DNA of 64,000 bases from Nitzschia sp. DOCU1 (lineage: Eukaryota; Bacillariophyta; Bacillariophyceae; Bacillariales; Bacillariaceae): the NCBI GenBank assembly GCA_951394045.1, contig OX595996.1:1-64000 (forward strand), read 5' to 3'. Both the position numbers and the translations under genes were made by a program. The notes below the pieces were generated by a model, which did no database searches, was not told the DNA's origin, and was given only the letters and a program-made list of their open reading frames with translations. Numbering within the stretch: the first letter of the stretch is position 1; each line of letters begins with the position of its first letter. Of the stretch, positions 40,366 through 52,802 are shown one piece after another.

Positions 40366-42519
40366 TGTGCTGACTGGATCAAGTTTTATTTCTTGTTTGA
40401 TTGTTCTATCCCGAGTAAGATCTTTCGACGCTACTCCTCGGCAACACGTTTTCTTGGGACAAGAACGCGGGCTCAATGTGCGATGATCATATCTCTCCTT
40501 TGGCGAGTCGAGGGGGCGTCGGCAGCATCCAGCTATTGTTTTTTGAATAGCATCCTATCGATGTCTTCTCTTTCACAGATGCGAGATCAAGTTGTGGCTT
40601 CCAAACCTTTGCATACGATTTTGCCTCCCTTTGCAATGCGGGTACCGAAGTGCAACGAGGATGATCAGGGTTAATAGGCATCATGACGCACTAGCTCAAT
40701 TCTCCCACATTCAAATACCAGTCTTGCAGCTCTGACAACAAAGCTCGAAGGGCTTGGAGCTGAAGAGACTTTGTGATCGACCCAATAACATACTTTTGAG
40801 AATTCTAGAATCGGCGGAGGATCCATGCTGCTGCTTGTACCGAGCGCCCCACCAATAGGAAGGACTTTGACAATTATTCCGCGATATGATGGACTAGCCT
40901 AGTATGTTGTATTGTAGAACTAGCCTGGCTGTCCTGGTAACGAAGCCAGCAGGATTTGGGATCGAACTCTTGTCTTGAACGATCTCCAATGCCATGATTT
41001 GGTGAATTCTCTCGTCGGAGGATCACCACGGCTGGAGCATAATATGGTTCAGAGTGTGGGGGATGTGACGATTTACCCGCGATATCCCAGTGCTACTAGA
41101 TAGTTGCTATTAACCGAACTTGATGATTTAATGAGTTATAATAGAATTCTAAGGTGCCGACGCGCTCAAACTGGTCGACAAAGAACGCAGTCGGGATGTC
41201 GCCGCCTCTGACACCGGAATAATTGACTTTACTCCCTAGCATGGTTGGTGCTGGTGCCAATACTCTTGCTCCTCGTCAAACGCCTTCTGGATGTCGAATC
41301 CTTCGCGGCTCGTCGCGCTGCTTCATTTTGTTCAGAGAAAGAGCAGGAGTACCTCTAGCCTGAACGCGACAGTTTCATAGGCCACCCCTCTTCAAATAAC
41401 TAGACGCGGGGCTGTTGAACACAAACCACGAGCCAAAATAAATTGCTCTTTCTCTCTCTCTTGCTGTTTGCCTCGATGATAATTTGTTTCCTCGTTTGGC
41501 AAAGATCTCGATGATAAGGCCCATTTTGACTGGGCGATCGGAGGAGACGGTGTCAGGGGAAACAGGGAGCCCGAGATATTCGTTTGTATACAACAATGAT
41601 GTAGGGGCAAAAATTATTCTGTTTGAAGGAACATCCTTCTGCCCAGAAGGAACTTTGCTGCTCAGAGGCAGCAACAGCGCTCTTTCAAAGAACAACAAAA
41701 TAACAAGAGCCTCTAGTAGAAGGTATCTTGTCGACCATGGGGCACATCGCCTTGTTCTTCAGGGCAAGACATCCGCGAGGTATATGATGCTGGATGGGGT
41801 TAATCCTAGCCTCGTCTCCCAGCTTAACGCCGTCATCTTCGTGTTGGACCACGACGCGGCCGTGATGTAAAAGTGAAAGTACCTGGCATGAAGTTCGTCA
41901 TCATGGGAAGATATGCACTACTGCATACTTCTAGACGAGGGAGGACAGAGCCTAGTAGAGCGTCTGCACTTTTATTTTCCTTGTTCTTTATGTAGTTGCC
42001 ATTGTTGGGTCGCTTGCCCCCTGCCACTTGAATGGTGGAGATTCTAGCAAAGAAAAAGGATCCCGTCGTTGTTGTTTTGTCGTCGGTCGTTGCTTCGCCA
42101 CCGTCCGGGTTGGTCGGTGGTGGTGGGAATGCAATCGCTCCCGTCCCACCTTGGAATAAACTTCTTCCCATTGGCGAAGAAGTATGTCACTTTTGGCGAA
42201 GGGTCGGAAGAAACAGTGACGTCAGTGGAAGTCGGCGAAGGATACAAACCGGATGACGTTGCATCGAAATACCCGCAACTTAACCGTCAGAAAAATTCTT
42301 CTGGGGACGAATGAATTTCCCCCTAAAAAAAAACAATCGCAATGAAGGAATGGAGTCAAAGTTGTAGATGGAAATGGGTTGCTCTTGACCAAAAGCAGCA
42401 ACACGACTATTCATCTTGCAAAGACCAAGAAAGTACTTCATGTTTATCAAGCGAAATGAAGAGAATCAGAAGTAGCTGTAAACAGGGGATGTAGCTCCCC
42501 TTCCTTCTTTGTCCGGCAA
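40366..42519. other. Intergenic, no gene recognised
   Basis: 2.15 kb. Frames of up to 128 codons (41484-41870 plus, 41833-42171 minus) overlap each other without motifs. A TTCGATCCC word near 40965 suggested a tRNA, but the arms do not pair. No array is seen. Confidence 0.45.
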
Positions 42520-42940
42520 TCATTGAGGATGCGAAGGCGGCAATGCCAAGATGCGGACAAGAAACACATGCAACATAGGTCATAAAAAGGTCTGTCTGTT
42601 TACCGCTATTAATGAGTTTACGGAAAATTTTACTATTGAGAGTATTCCTTCCGCCCAGATGGGCAGACCTGCCAACGTTCTCGCCACCAACCAAGTTGAT
42701 AGCTGCAAGATTCTCACATCGGCGAAGGAAGCTCGCGGATGGGTGCGTTAACTGATTTAAAACCTCGCGGATCCGGCCGGCCGCCGATACGGTGAAGTTC
42801 CTCCGAAAGATTCCATCCTTTTGATTAGTGGATACGGTCTTCGCCTATCGACAGCGGTGGCCGCGTGCAGATATCATTGAAAGAGACGTGCGTTTTGAAG
42901 TGTTGACACAACTTGTTTGTTTTTGCATTGATCCACCACG
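42520..42940 (+). promoter_or_regulatory. Upstream region of P-type ATPase copy A
   Basis: Shared with the region before copy B: AAGATTCTCAC, then GGCGA, then TGCGTTAACTGATTTAAAA at about 42745-42765, roughly 190 bases before the ATG, and GCATTGATCCACCACG at the start codon. GATTTAAAA may act as a TATA-like element. Conservation between copies suggests the promoter was duplicated with the gene. Confidence 0.5.
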
Positions 42941-45900
42941 ATGGCCAAGAAAAAGGAATCCGAGGTGAGAGAGGTGAAGCCCGTGCCGCCATGGCACTGC
43001 ATGTCCAAGGCGGAAGTCTGCCGCGAACTCGGCCTTCCTGAGGACATTAGGAAGAATGGGTTGACCTCTGCGGAGGCCACCGCCCGCCTGGAGAAGTACG
43101 GGGAAAACAAGCTCTCCGAACAGGAAAAGGAAACCCTCTGTCAAAAGATCTGGCATCACGTCGCCAATGTGCTTGTGGGAATTCTAGTCTTTGTTGCCAT
43201 CATTTCCGCGATTTCCGCCTTTTTGAAAATCGGAAATCCCGTCCAAAACTGGATTCAGGTGGGAATTATTGTTGCAGTCATTGTGTAAGTATTTGCGCGA
43301 CGGAAGGGCATTGACTCACCCCGACCTGCTCTATTAACCCCACTTGTCTTGCTCTTTGTTCATTTGTTTATATCCAGCATCAACACCGCCATCGGGATCA
43401 TTCAGGAGGGCTCTGCCGAACAAGCAGCGGAAGCCCTCAAAGCCATGTTATCGGCCGATGCCGTCGTCGTTCGTGACGGAACCGAGACAAAGGTCCCTTC
43501 TAACTTGGTCGTTCCTGGAGACGTGGTCATTCTTTCGCTGGGAGACCGTATTCCGGCCGATATTCGCATGTTCGAAGTCAATAACATGGCGTCGGCAGAG
43601 GCCGCCCTGACAGGCGAATCCGTCCCCATTGAAAAGACTGTTGACCCTATCGTAACAAAGGAGGGCCAGACCCCCAAGCAAGTGCCCCTTGGAGATCGTC
43701 ATAACATGTGCTTCTCGGCGACTCTTATCGCGCAAGGATCAGGGGCTGGTGTTGTCGTCGCTACTGGAGACTACACAGAAATCGGAACCATCAACACTCT
43801 GGTCAACAAGGTCGAAAAGAAAAAGACGGCTGTGCTTGAGCAAATCGATATTGTATCGACCTATATCGCCATTTTCATTGGAATTGTCGCCGTCTTCACT
43901 TTCTTGTACGCCAGATTGACGGACCCTGAAAATGTCGAGTGGCTCGAAGCCCTTAACACGGCCCTCGTCTGCGCTGTCGCCATGATTCCCGAGGGTCTAG
44001 AAGCCATTGTGACCGTTTGCTATGCCTGGGCTGTCTCCAAAATGGCAGAAGAAAATGCCATTGTCCGTGCTCTTCCTGCCGTCGAGACTTTGGGCTCTGT
44101 TACGACCATTTGCTCTGATAAGACTGGAACTTTGACCACCAACGTTATGAGTTGTGTGGCCTTTGTCACCTCGAATGCCCACTACAAGAACAACCCCCAC
44201 GCATCTGTCCGCGAATCTTCCAACTTTATTCGTGAAGACGAATACCTAGCCGAGCGTGCGGACCACCTCAAGATGATCAAGGCCCGTGATATCATCAAGA
44301 AGGGCCCCGGTGCCTCTCGTCATTCCCGCCACAAGAAGAAAGGTGAAAACGACTTCCAATACACCATGGACGCTGATGGAATTGAAGCGATTGAAGAGAC
44401 CAAGACTGAGGATTCCGGCGCTGCTCCCGCGCCGAAGAAGATCGACTACAACGATGCTACTCCGGTCCGTCAAGGGTTGTCCCCTGACATGTCGTTTTTC
44501 CGTCAAGCATTGGCCACGGGAGTCTTGTGCTCCAAGTGTACTCTTGGCAAGGACGGTACTCGAGAAGGCGAAATTGGAAACCCCACGGAACTTTCCATTT
44601 TGCGTGCCACGTACTGGACGGGTGTGGACGTTAACCAGATGAAAGCCGAGGCCCCCATTATCGCTGAAGTCCCGTTCTCCTCCGAGTACAAGTTCATGGC
44701 TACTGTTCACGAAGCCGTCCCGGCTAACGATGGACCTGGTATGGAAGGCAAGTTGGTTATCCACGTGAAGGGTGCCCCCGATCGCATGGTATCCCTCTGT
44801 GACAAGCAAGCCAAAGCTGGTCTCTTGTCTGAAACCGAGCCGATTGATAAGGAGTACTGGTTGGAGACTATTGCCGTTCTTTCCTCGCATGGTCTTCGTG
44901 TCTTGGCCCTTTTGCGTGGAACTCTTGAGAAGGGAAACGTCAAGGAGGGAGAAAACCTCAAGCCTGAATTCATTCGCGACCGCGAGCCTTGGCTCACAAT
45001 GGTGGGTCTTTGCGCTATCATGGACCCTCCACGTCCCGAATGTATCGATGCCATTGAAGAAGCCCACGGAGCTGGTGTCCGTGTTGCCATGATTACCGGA
45101 GACCACCGCGATACCGCTTTGGCTATTGGTGCAACTTTGGGTTTGGTCGATCCCGAGCACGATTCCGCTATTACTGGACCTGAACTCGATGCAATGAACG
45201 ACGATGAAATGAAGGCCGCTGTGATGAAGTACAACGTCTTTGCTCGTGCTTCTCCTGAAAACAAGATTCGCATCGTCAAGGCCCTGCAAGCTCAAGGTGA
45301 AGTCTGTTCCATGACCGGAGATGGTGTCAACGACGCCCCTGCCCTCAAGGCTGCTGATATGGGTGTGGCCATGGGCAAGGAAGGAACTGATGTCGCTCGT
45401 GAAGCTGCCGAGATGATTCTGGCCGACGATAACTTTGCCACTATTATTGTGGCTGTTCGCGAAGGCCGAGTTGTCTGGGATAACCTTCGAAAGATTCTCA
45501 TGGTCAACACTCCGATCAATAACGCCCAAGGTCTCTCGGTTCTCTTTGGTCTCATTTGCGGTTTGCAGAATAACCTCCTGACGGGTATTCAAGTCCTCTA
45601 CTGTAACTTGATTTGCGCCGTCACGCTTGGTTTCGTGACGGCCGTCGAGCCTGCTGAAGATGGTATCATGGATGTTCCTCCCCGTCGTGTGGGAAAACGT
45701 CTCATTGGTCGATACTTGTTTTTGCGAATCTTTATTGGAACTGTTGTCTTGGTCACAACAACCGTCGGCTCTGTTTTTTGGGCCCAAGAAAGGTTCAAGA
45801 GCGAGGGCCGTGAGTATGATGACTACCTTCCTTTGTTGCGCTCGCAAGGTTCCAATACGTTGACCTTTGGAGCCTGCTTCATTACCCTGACTGCCCGTTT

Positions 45901-46255
45901 CTCGTATCAACCCGCCTGGGGCAAGGCTTTCTTGTATGGAAATAAGTACGCGTGGTACTCTGTTTTCCTCACTTCGGTTCTTCAGGTTTTCATCACGTAC
46001 TGTCCCGGCGTGAACGACGTGATCTTTGAGATGGGACCCCAAGAAGGCTTCCAATGGGGTATCGTCTTCCTCTTTGGTTTCGTTGTCTTCTTTGTGATGG
46101 AAGCCGAAAAGGCAGTTCGTCGTCACCTCAAGGCCATGGGAGCCGATACGGATGAATTGGAGTATGGATTCATGGACACTCCTCCCAAGGTGTCTGGAGA
46201 TATGTCCCTACCCAAGGGAGTGTCGCACCTCAAGCTTACGGAACTCAAGGAGTAG
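42941..46255 (+). CDS. Type II P-type cation ATPase, copy A
   Basis: Two exons, 42941-43284 and 43378-46255, with a 93-base intron (GTAAGT...CCAG), give 1,073 residues. The protein couples ATP hydrolysis to cation movement across a membrane. Visible landmarks: an N-terminal cation-ATPase region, TGES (about residue 193, actuator), [12 protein letters not shown] in M4, CSDKTGTLT with the phosphorylated Asp (about 362), HVKGAPDRM in the nucleotide domain, [14 protein letters not shown], and [13 protein letters not shown] (about 760). M5-M6 ([41 protein letters not shown]) resemble PacL/PMA-like bacterial pumps and eukaryotic Na/Ca pumps more than plant H pumps. Transport of Na or Ca is likely, but the ion cannot be fixed from motifs. 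About 43 residues differ from copy B. Confidence 0.93.
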
Positions 46256-46908
46256 GCTGTGGTTAGTTGCTTGCATTTGTGTAGGAGTTGTTCTTATCAA
46301 CGACTCGTCATGTGAAGAAAGGATAAAATAAAGAGATTTACCGATCTTACTCTACCGGTAGTAAAAGATTCTCATGAGATATCCCTCCCCTTCCCCCGGA
46401 AGGAAGCGATGCAAGGATCGGAGTCCACCACATACATGCGTGCTAAAACGAGGATAGTAAATCTGGACGGCAGTACCACATGTTTTTTGTCGATGTCGGA
46501 TCGAAGGCGAAGATGGGAATGCGAAGATCCGGACAACAAACACGTTCATAAATTGGGATAGTAAAGTGGTCTGTATCGCAATTTCTATTGAAAACATCAT
46601 GTCACATTCGATCAGCCTGATGACTTTCTCCTCCATCCATTCTTGGCGAAGATTCTCACTTTGGCGACGGCAGCGAGCGGATAGATGCGTTAACTGATTT
46701 AAAAAGTTGCAGATCTGACCACAAGGACCAATGCGATGACGTCTGCTCCCCAAGATTCTACAGGTATTCTTCTGGATTTGTGAATTGGACCTTCGCCCAA
46801 CCATAGTTGCACGTGCTCTACGATAGATTGAAAGAAACATCCTTTTCAATTCTTGCCACAACTTGTCGGACCGCTGTCGACTTTTTGTTTCTGCATTGAT
46901 CCACCACG
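46256..46908 (+). promoter_or_regulatory. Spacer and promoter between the ATPase copies
   Basis: The first 59 bases (to about 46314) are identical to the 3' flank of copy B and form a shared 3' untranslated segment. The right half repeats the elements seen before copy A: CGGACAA.AAACAC near 46531, AAGATTCTCAC near 46650, and GCGTTAACTGATTTAAAA near 46687-46704, about 215 bases before the ATG. No gene lies within. Confidence 0.5.
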
Positions 46909-49900
46909 ATGGCCAAGAAAAAGGAATCCGAGGTGAGAGAGGTGAAACCCGTGCCACCATGGCACTGCATGTCCAAGGCGGAAGTCTGCCGCGAACTGGG
47001 TCTTCCTGAGGACATTAGGAAGAACGGGCTGACCACGGCGGAAGCCACCGCCCGCCTGGAGAAATACGGTGAAAACAAGCTCTCCGAACAGGAAAAGGAA
47101 ACCCTCTGTCAAAAGATCTGGCATCACGTCGCCAATGTACTTGTAGGTGTTCTAGTTTTTGTCGCCGTCATTTCCGCGATCACGGCCATTACCAAAGTCG
47201 GAAATCCCATCACCAGCTGGATTCAGGTGGGAATTATTTTCGCAGTAATCGTGTAAGTAATTGCGGAGCGGAAAGCCATTGACTCGTACTGGCCTGCCCT
47301 TTTAACCCCAAGTGCCTTGCTCTTTGTTGCTTTGAATATTTCCAGCATCAACACCACCATCGGGATCATTCAGGAGGGCTCTGCCGAACAAGCCGCGGAA
47401 GCCCTCAAAGCCATGTTATCGGCCGATGCCGTCGTCGTTCGTGACGGAACCGAAACGAAGGTCCCTTCTAACTTGGTCGTTCCTGGAGACGTGGTCATTC
47501 TTTCGCTGGGTGACCGTATTCCGGCCGATATTCGCATGTTCGAAGTCAATAACATGGCCTCGGCAGAGGCCGCCCTGACAGGCGAATCCGTACCGATTGA
47601 AAAGACTATCGACCCCATCGTTCTAAAGGACGGCCAGATCCCCAAGCAAGTGCCTCTTGGAGATCGTCATAACATGTGCTTCTCGGCGACGCTTATCGCG
47701 CAGGGATCAGGGGCTGGTGTTGTCGTTGCTACTGGAGACTACACAGAAATCGGAACCATCAACACTCTAGTCAACAAGGTCGAAAAGAAAAAGACAGCTG
47801 TGCTTGAGCAAATTGATGTTGTCTCGACCTTCATTGCCATCTTCATTGCATTCATTGCCGTCTTCACTTTCTTGTATGCCCGACTGACGGACCCTGAAAA
47901 TGTCGAGTGGCTCGAAGCCCTTAACACGGCCCTCGTCTGCGCTGTCGCCATGATTCCCGAGGGTTTAGAAGCCATCGTGACCGTGTGCTATGCCTGGGCT
48001 GTCTCCAAAATGGCAGAAGAAAATGCCATTGTCCGTGCTCTTCCTGCCGTCGAGACTTTGGGCTCTGTTACGACCATTTGCTCTGATAAGACTGGAACTT
48101 TGACCACCAACGTTATGAGTTGTGTGGCCTTTGTCACCTCGAATGCCCACTACAAGAACAACCCCCACGCTTCTGTTCGCGAATCCTCCAACTTTATTCG
48201 TGAAGACGAATACCTAGCCGAGCGTGCGGACCACCTCAAGATGATCAAGGCCCGTGATATCATCAAGAAGGGCCCCGGTGCCTCTCGTCATTCTCGCCAC
48301 AAGAAGAAAGGTGAAAACGACTTCCAATATACCATGGACGCCGAGGGAGTTGAAGCGATTGAAGAGACCAAGACTGAGGACTCCGGCGCTGCTCCTACGC
48401 CGAAGAAGATCGACTACAACGATGCTACTCCGGTCCGAGGCGGATTGTCCCCTGACATGTCGTTTTTCCGTCAAGCTTTGGCCACGGGAGTCTTGTGCTC
48501 CAAGTGTACTCTTGGCAAGGACGGTACTCGAGAAGGCGAAATTGGAAACCCTACGGAACTCTCCATTTTGCGCGCCACGTACTGGACGGGTGTGGACGTG
48601 AACCAGATGAAAGCCGAGGCCCCCATTATCGCTGAAGTCCCATTTTCGTCCGAGTACAAGTTCATGGCTACTGTTCACGAAGCCGTCCCGGCTAACGATG
48701 GACCTGGTATGGAAGGCAAGTTGATTATTCACGTCAAGGGTGCCCCTGATCGTATGGTGTCCCTCTGTGACAAGCAAGCCAAAGCTGGTCTCTTGTCTGA
48801 AACCGAGCCCATTGATAAAGAGTACTGGTTGGAGACTATTGCCGTTCTATCCTCGCATGGTCTTCGCGTCTTGGCCCTTTTGCGTGGAACTCTTGAGAAG
48901 GGAAGCGTCAAGGAGGGAGAGAACCTCAAGCCTGAATTCATTCGCGATCGCGAGCCTTGGCTCACAATGGTGGGTCTTTGCGCTATCATGGACCCCCCTC
49001 GTCCCGAATGTATCGATGCCATTGAAGAAGCCCATGGAGCTGGTGTCCGTGTTGCCATGATTACCGGAGACCACCGCGATACCGCTTTGGCTATTGGTGC
49101 TACTTTGGGTTTGGTCGATGCCGAGCACGATTCCGCCATTACCGGACCTGAACTCGATGCCATGAACGACGATGAAATGAAGGCCGCTGTGATGAAGTAC
49201 AACGTCTTCGCTCGTGCTTCTCCTGAAAACAAGATTCGTATTGTCAAGGCCCTGCAAGCCCAAGGTGAAGTCTGTTCCATGACCGGAGATGGTGTCAACG
49301 ACGCCCCTGCCCTCAAGGCCGCCGATATGGGTGTGGCTATGGGCAAGGAAGGAACTGATGTCGCTCGTGAAGCTGCCGAAATGATTCTGGCCGACGATAA
49401 CTTTGCCACTATTATCGTAGCTGTTCGCGAAGGACGGGTTGTCTGGGATAACCTTCGAAAGATCCTCGTGGTCAACGAAACCATCAACAATGCCCAAGGT
49501 CTCTCGGTTCTTTTTGGTCTCATTTGTGGTTTGCAAAACAACCTTCTGACCAGTATTCAAGTGCTCTACTGTAACTTGATTTGCGCCGTTACTCTTGGTT
49601 TCGTGACAGCCGTCGAGCCCGCTGAAGATGGTATCATGGATGTTCCTCCCCGTCGTGTGGGAAAACGTCTTATTGGTCGATACTTGTTTTTGCGAATCGT
49701 CATTGGAAGTGTAGTCTTGGTCGCAACAACCGTCGGCTCTGTCTTTTGGGCCCAAGAAAGGTTCAAGAGTGAGGGCCGTGAGTATGATGACTACCTTCCT
49801 TTGTTGCGCTCGCAAGGTTCCAATACGTTGACTATTGGAGCCTGCTTCATCACCATGACGGCCCGGTTTTCGTATCAACCCGCCTGGGGCAAGGCATTCT

Positions 49901-50223
49901 TGTACGGAAACAAGTGGGCGTGGTACTCTGTTGCCTTGACTGCCATTCTCCAGGTTTTCATCACGTACTGTCCCGGTGTGAATGACGTGGTTTTCGAGAT
50001 GGGGCCCCAAGAAGGCTGGCAGTGGGGTATCGTCTTCCTCTTTGGTTTCGTTGTCTTCTTTGTGATGGAAGCCGAAAAGGCAGTTCGTCGTCACCTCAAG
50101 GCCATGGGAGCCGATACGGATGAATTGGAGTATGGATTCATGGACACTCCTCCCAAGGTGTCTGGAGATATGTCCCTACCCAAGGGAGTGTCGCACCTCA
50201 AGCTTACGGAACTCAAGGAGTAG
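46909..50223 (+). CDS. Type II P-type cation ATPase, copy B
   Basis: Exons 46909-47252 and 47346-50223, with a 93-base intron at exactly the same site as copy A, give 1,073 residues. All catalytic motifs of copy A are present ([24 protein letters not shown]). Differences cluster in membrane segments: M1-M2 ([15 protein letters not shown] against [15 protein letters not shown]), M3 ([12 protein letters not shown] against [12 protein letters not shown]), M5 (VVNETINN against MVNTPINN), M6 (LLTSIQ against LLTGIQ) and M8-M9. The cytosolic core is nearly identical even at the DNA level. The tandem arrangement, equal intron length and shared flanks show a recent duplication or ongoing gene conversion. 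Variation confined to the transport path suggests altered ion affinity rather than loss of function. Confidence 0.93.
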
Positions 50224-50972
50224 GCTGTGGTTAGTTGCTTGCATTTGTGTAGGAGTTGTTCTTATCAACGACTCGTCATGTGTTGAAACTTAAAAGAGAA
50301 TTACCAGTAAACTATTCTTTGCGTGTTGAAATGCGTCGTGTACGCTGAATTCCACATACCCTCGAACACCCCAATTAGCTACCAGTAGAGTAACAAGAGC
50401 TAGAAGCAGCGATACCAGGTAGGTCTGTTCCTGCTGCCGGTGCTATGACATAGATTTTCTCAAGTAGCAAGGAGTAGTCGGAGATCGGAAGCATGTGTCT
50501 TCCGACCCTTTTTTGCTATCTTCCCTGTTAATGGGTAAAACTGCCGATGGCCGCATGTGCTCGGCCCTTTGCTATGAGTCGGTGGACGCTAATTCAAATT
50601 TGGGAAGATCGTCGCTGAGAAATCTCGCAATTGTCTAATTACCATACTTTCGCCGTTTCTCCAACATAAGCCCATTGTCAATTTACATAGGACCAGAGAA
50701 GAGAAACACACGAAGTTTCGAATCTGCGTTTGATTTGAAGCCGAGGACGCTCACATTCTCTTGGCGAGCCTTGCAGATTTCCGGGACTTGGTGCGTGGAG
50801 GGATGAAGTCGTGACATTTGCTTCTCGTTTGCTTTTCTTCTTGAAAGAAGGAGCAACAACACTCTACTGTAACCTCCATCTTGTATCGTACCGATAGGAG
50901 TGACCCCACTATCTAAATCGATACCGAGTCCAAATCATTGACTTTACAGTTGAAAAGAATATTCCAAAAGCA
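50224..50972. other. 3' flank of ATPase copy B and nuclease promoter
   Basis: The first 59 bases match the 3' flank of copy A. The remainder has no frame of note. Words such as TACCAGTAGAG and ACCAGGTAGG near 50390-50425 belong to a class of short repeats dispersed in spacers of this window. Confidence 0.45.
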
Positions 50973-52802
50973 ATGAACTCTAATTCAGTAGTTAGCTGCA
51001 CGGCATCTGCAGGCCGCCGCCTTCTCCTGTGGTTATCCCTGACCACGATCTTCTCTGCATTGATGACCCCAATGGCGGCGGTTGTAAATACAAATTGCGA
51101 TTTGGAGGATTACTACTTTGGCCTGATGGAGCTCGATCGCTCGAGTTGGACGCGTGATGACTTGGAAGATTTGTTATCGCACACTCACAGTCACGTGACC
51201 CCCTTTATCGCCCCTGTTCCTGGCACGGACGACGTTTTAGCCGCCCTCATTGAAATGGATGCCGTGGGAAGTAATTCCGTGGCTCTGCGACAGTTTAGTG
51301 CGGCACAAACTTCCAACGCGAGAATTCACTTGTTTTATTCCGAAAACGCGACTGCGTCGCTGTATCCCCTGGATCGGACCCAGTGGGTTCCTGAACACAT
51401 TTGTCCCATTTTCATGTTTGAGATTGTCCCCGACGACTTTGATGCTGCGTACTCGGATCTTCACAATATCCGACCAGTCAGTCCTGGTTTAGATGAAAGT
51501 AATCGCGGCACGGAGTACTTTGGCATGTGTCCTCCCACCACAAAATTGTGTAGTGATGACAATGCTTGCATTTGTGGGGACTTTTTTCAACCCCCTAAGG
51601 CTTCTCGAGGAGCCGTGGCCCGAGCCTGGCTGTATATGCAATTGCGATATCCCGACCTAAGCTTGTCGCTTTGCCACCTAGAGCAGCTGCTGGCCTGGCA
51701 CTTACAATATCTGCCCACCCAAGAAGAAATTGAACGCAACGGCGTTGTGTGTGAGCAATGGCAGGGCAATCGCAACCCTTACATTGACTTTCCAGACTTG
51801 GCGATTCACGTTCGACTCCATCAAAGGGATTGTCCTATTGACGTCACCTTTCGAGAAGATACTACCCCTACTACTGTGGGTACCGCTACAAATATTGTTG
51901 GTGCGGAGGAGAGTGGCCTCCGATTCGGTAACTTGCCCTCCTTTGACGGAGGTGGCAATGGAGGTTTTGCACCAGGTGGCGATGACCTGGAGGACGTGGT
52001 CACAAGAGAAGGTCTCTGGGGCAATGTCTTTGAACCTACCGCGGATGGTTGCGCTGAACTTGCTGCCGGCGACATTTACTTTTATGTCATGCAGAGTTCT
52101 CCAAGTCGTATCGGCTTCTTTCCACTCGTTGACTTGCCCAAAGGCCTCACTTTGTACTTGGCGGATTCTTTATCGTTTGCGACTCCCGCCGTGGCTCGTG
52201 TGGCCGAAGATGTGCCACAGTCGCCGCTCATTCAACTCGAGTTACCCGAAGATATTGCCAAGGGTAATCCCTTTGGATATGGACTTAACTTGCTGTATGG
52301 TCAAGATTGGGATGTGGTAACACAAGCCGTTCGTGTTCGGGGAGACGCCATTGGAGGCGACGAGTTGTTTTTGTTTTGTTACGACCAAGAAGCCAACTTT
52401 CATTTGATTTCTGCGTTGACGACCAATGGAAGCTTTCGCGATGAAAGCAACCTAGTAGCAGGAACCACGGGAATGGTAGTGTTGAATGCGCCCATGGACT
52501 ATTATGTGTATAATGGTCCCTACTATTCTTCCATGACTGCCTATCAAGCGTCCTTGTCCGATGCTAGCAATTGGCTGGGCTTTGACTTGATGTCGCCGTA
52601 TCAATCCGGCAACGACGAGGAATCCAAAGGCTATGTCGAAGGTGAAGGTCCCATGACCAACATTGGAAGTGTGGAGCAAGGTAGTGGCGGCGGGCTCAAA
52701 GGAAGTGGATTGGCTGCTGCCGAATCGAGCAGCGCTGCTACAACACCGATGATGTTCGTCATGTCGTTGTTGTTGATGGGAATGACAATGAGTCTGCGGT
52801 AG
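50973..52802 (+). CDS. Secreted endonuclease I-type nuclease with C-terminal anchor
   Basis: 609 residues, single exon. The signal peptide is LLLWLSLTTIFSALMTPMAA. The endonuclease I (EndA/NucM, His-Me finger, PF04231) motifs are DLHNIRPVSPGLDESNRGTE, EYFGMCPP, ARAWLYMQLRYPDLSLSL, LLAWHLQYLPTQEEIERNG and WQGNRNPYIDFPDLA. The metal-binding and catalytic His of the family is the H in DLHN, and the N of GNRNP is present. Family members cut DNA non-specifically outside the cell, for example to scavenge phosphate. The remaining 300 residues are a second domain and end in a Ser/Gly-rich linker and a hydrophobic tail (MMFVMSLLLMGMTMSLR), suggesting a membrane or GPI-type anchor. A paralogue lies at 57.0-58.7 kb. 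Confidence 0.87.
   Translation: MNSNSVVSCTASAGRRLLLWLSLTTIFSALMTPMAAVVNTNCDLEDYYFGLMELDRSSWTRDDLEDLLSHTHSHVTPFIAPVPGTDDVLAALIEMDAVGSNSVALRQFSAAQTSNARIHLFYSENATASLYPLDRTQWVPEHICPIFMFEIVPDDFDAAYSDLHNIRPVSPGLDESNRGTEYFGMCPPTTKLCSDDNACICGDFFQPPKASRGAVARAWLYMQLRYPDLSLSLCHLEQLLAWHLQYLPTQEEIERNGVVCEQWQGNRNPYIDFPDLAIHVRLHQRDCPIDVTFREDTTPTTVGTATNIVGAEESGLRFGNLPSFDGGGNGGFAPGGDDLEDVVTREGLWGNVFEPTADGCAELAAGDIYFYVMQSSPSRIGFFPLVDLPKGLTLYLADSLSFATPAVARVAEDVPQSPLIQLELPEDIAKGNPFGYGLNLLYGQDWDVVTQAVRVRGDAIGGDELFLFCYDQEANFHLISALTTNGSFRDESNLVAGTTGMVVLNAPMDYYVYNGPYYSSMTAYQASLSDASNWLGFDLMSPYQSGNDEESKGYVEGEGPMTNIGSVEQGSGGGLKGSGLAAAESSSAATTPMMFVMSLLLMGMTMSLR

Noticed and set aside
40930..41000. tRNA-like word TTCGATCCC on the minus strand
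   Set aside because: The five-base T-arm stem does not pair, and no acceptor or anticodon arms could be drawn.
44246..46126. 626-codon frame on the minus strand opposite ATPase copy A (and 415 codons opposite copy B)
   Set aside because: It mirrors the codon pattern of the conserved ATPase and has no domain; biased third positions leave the antisense frame open.
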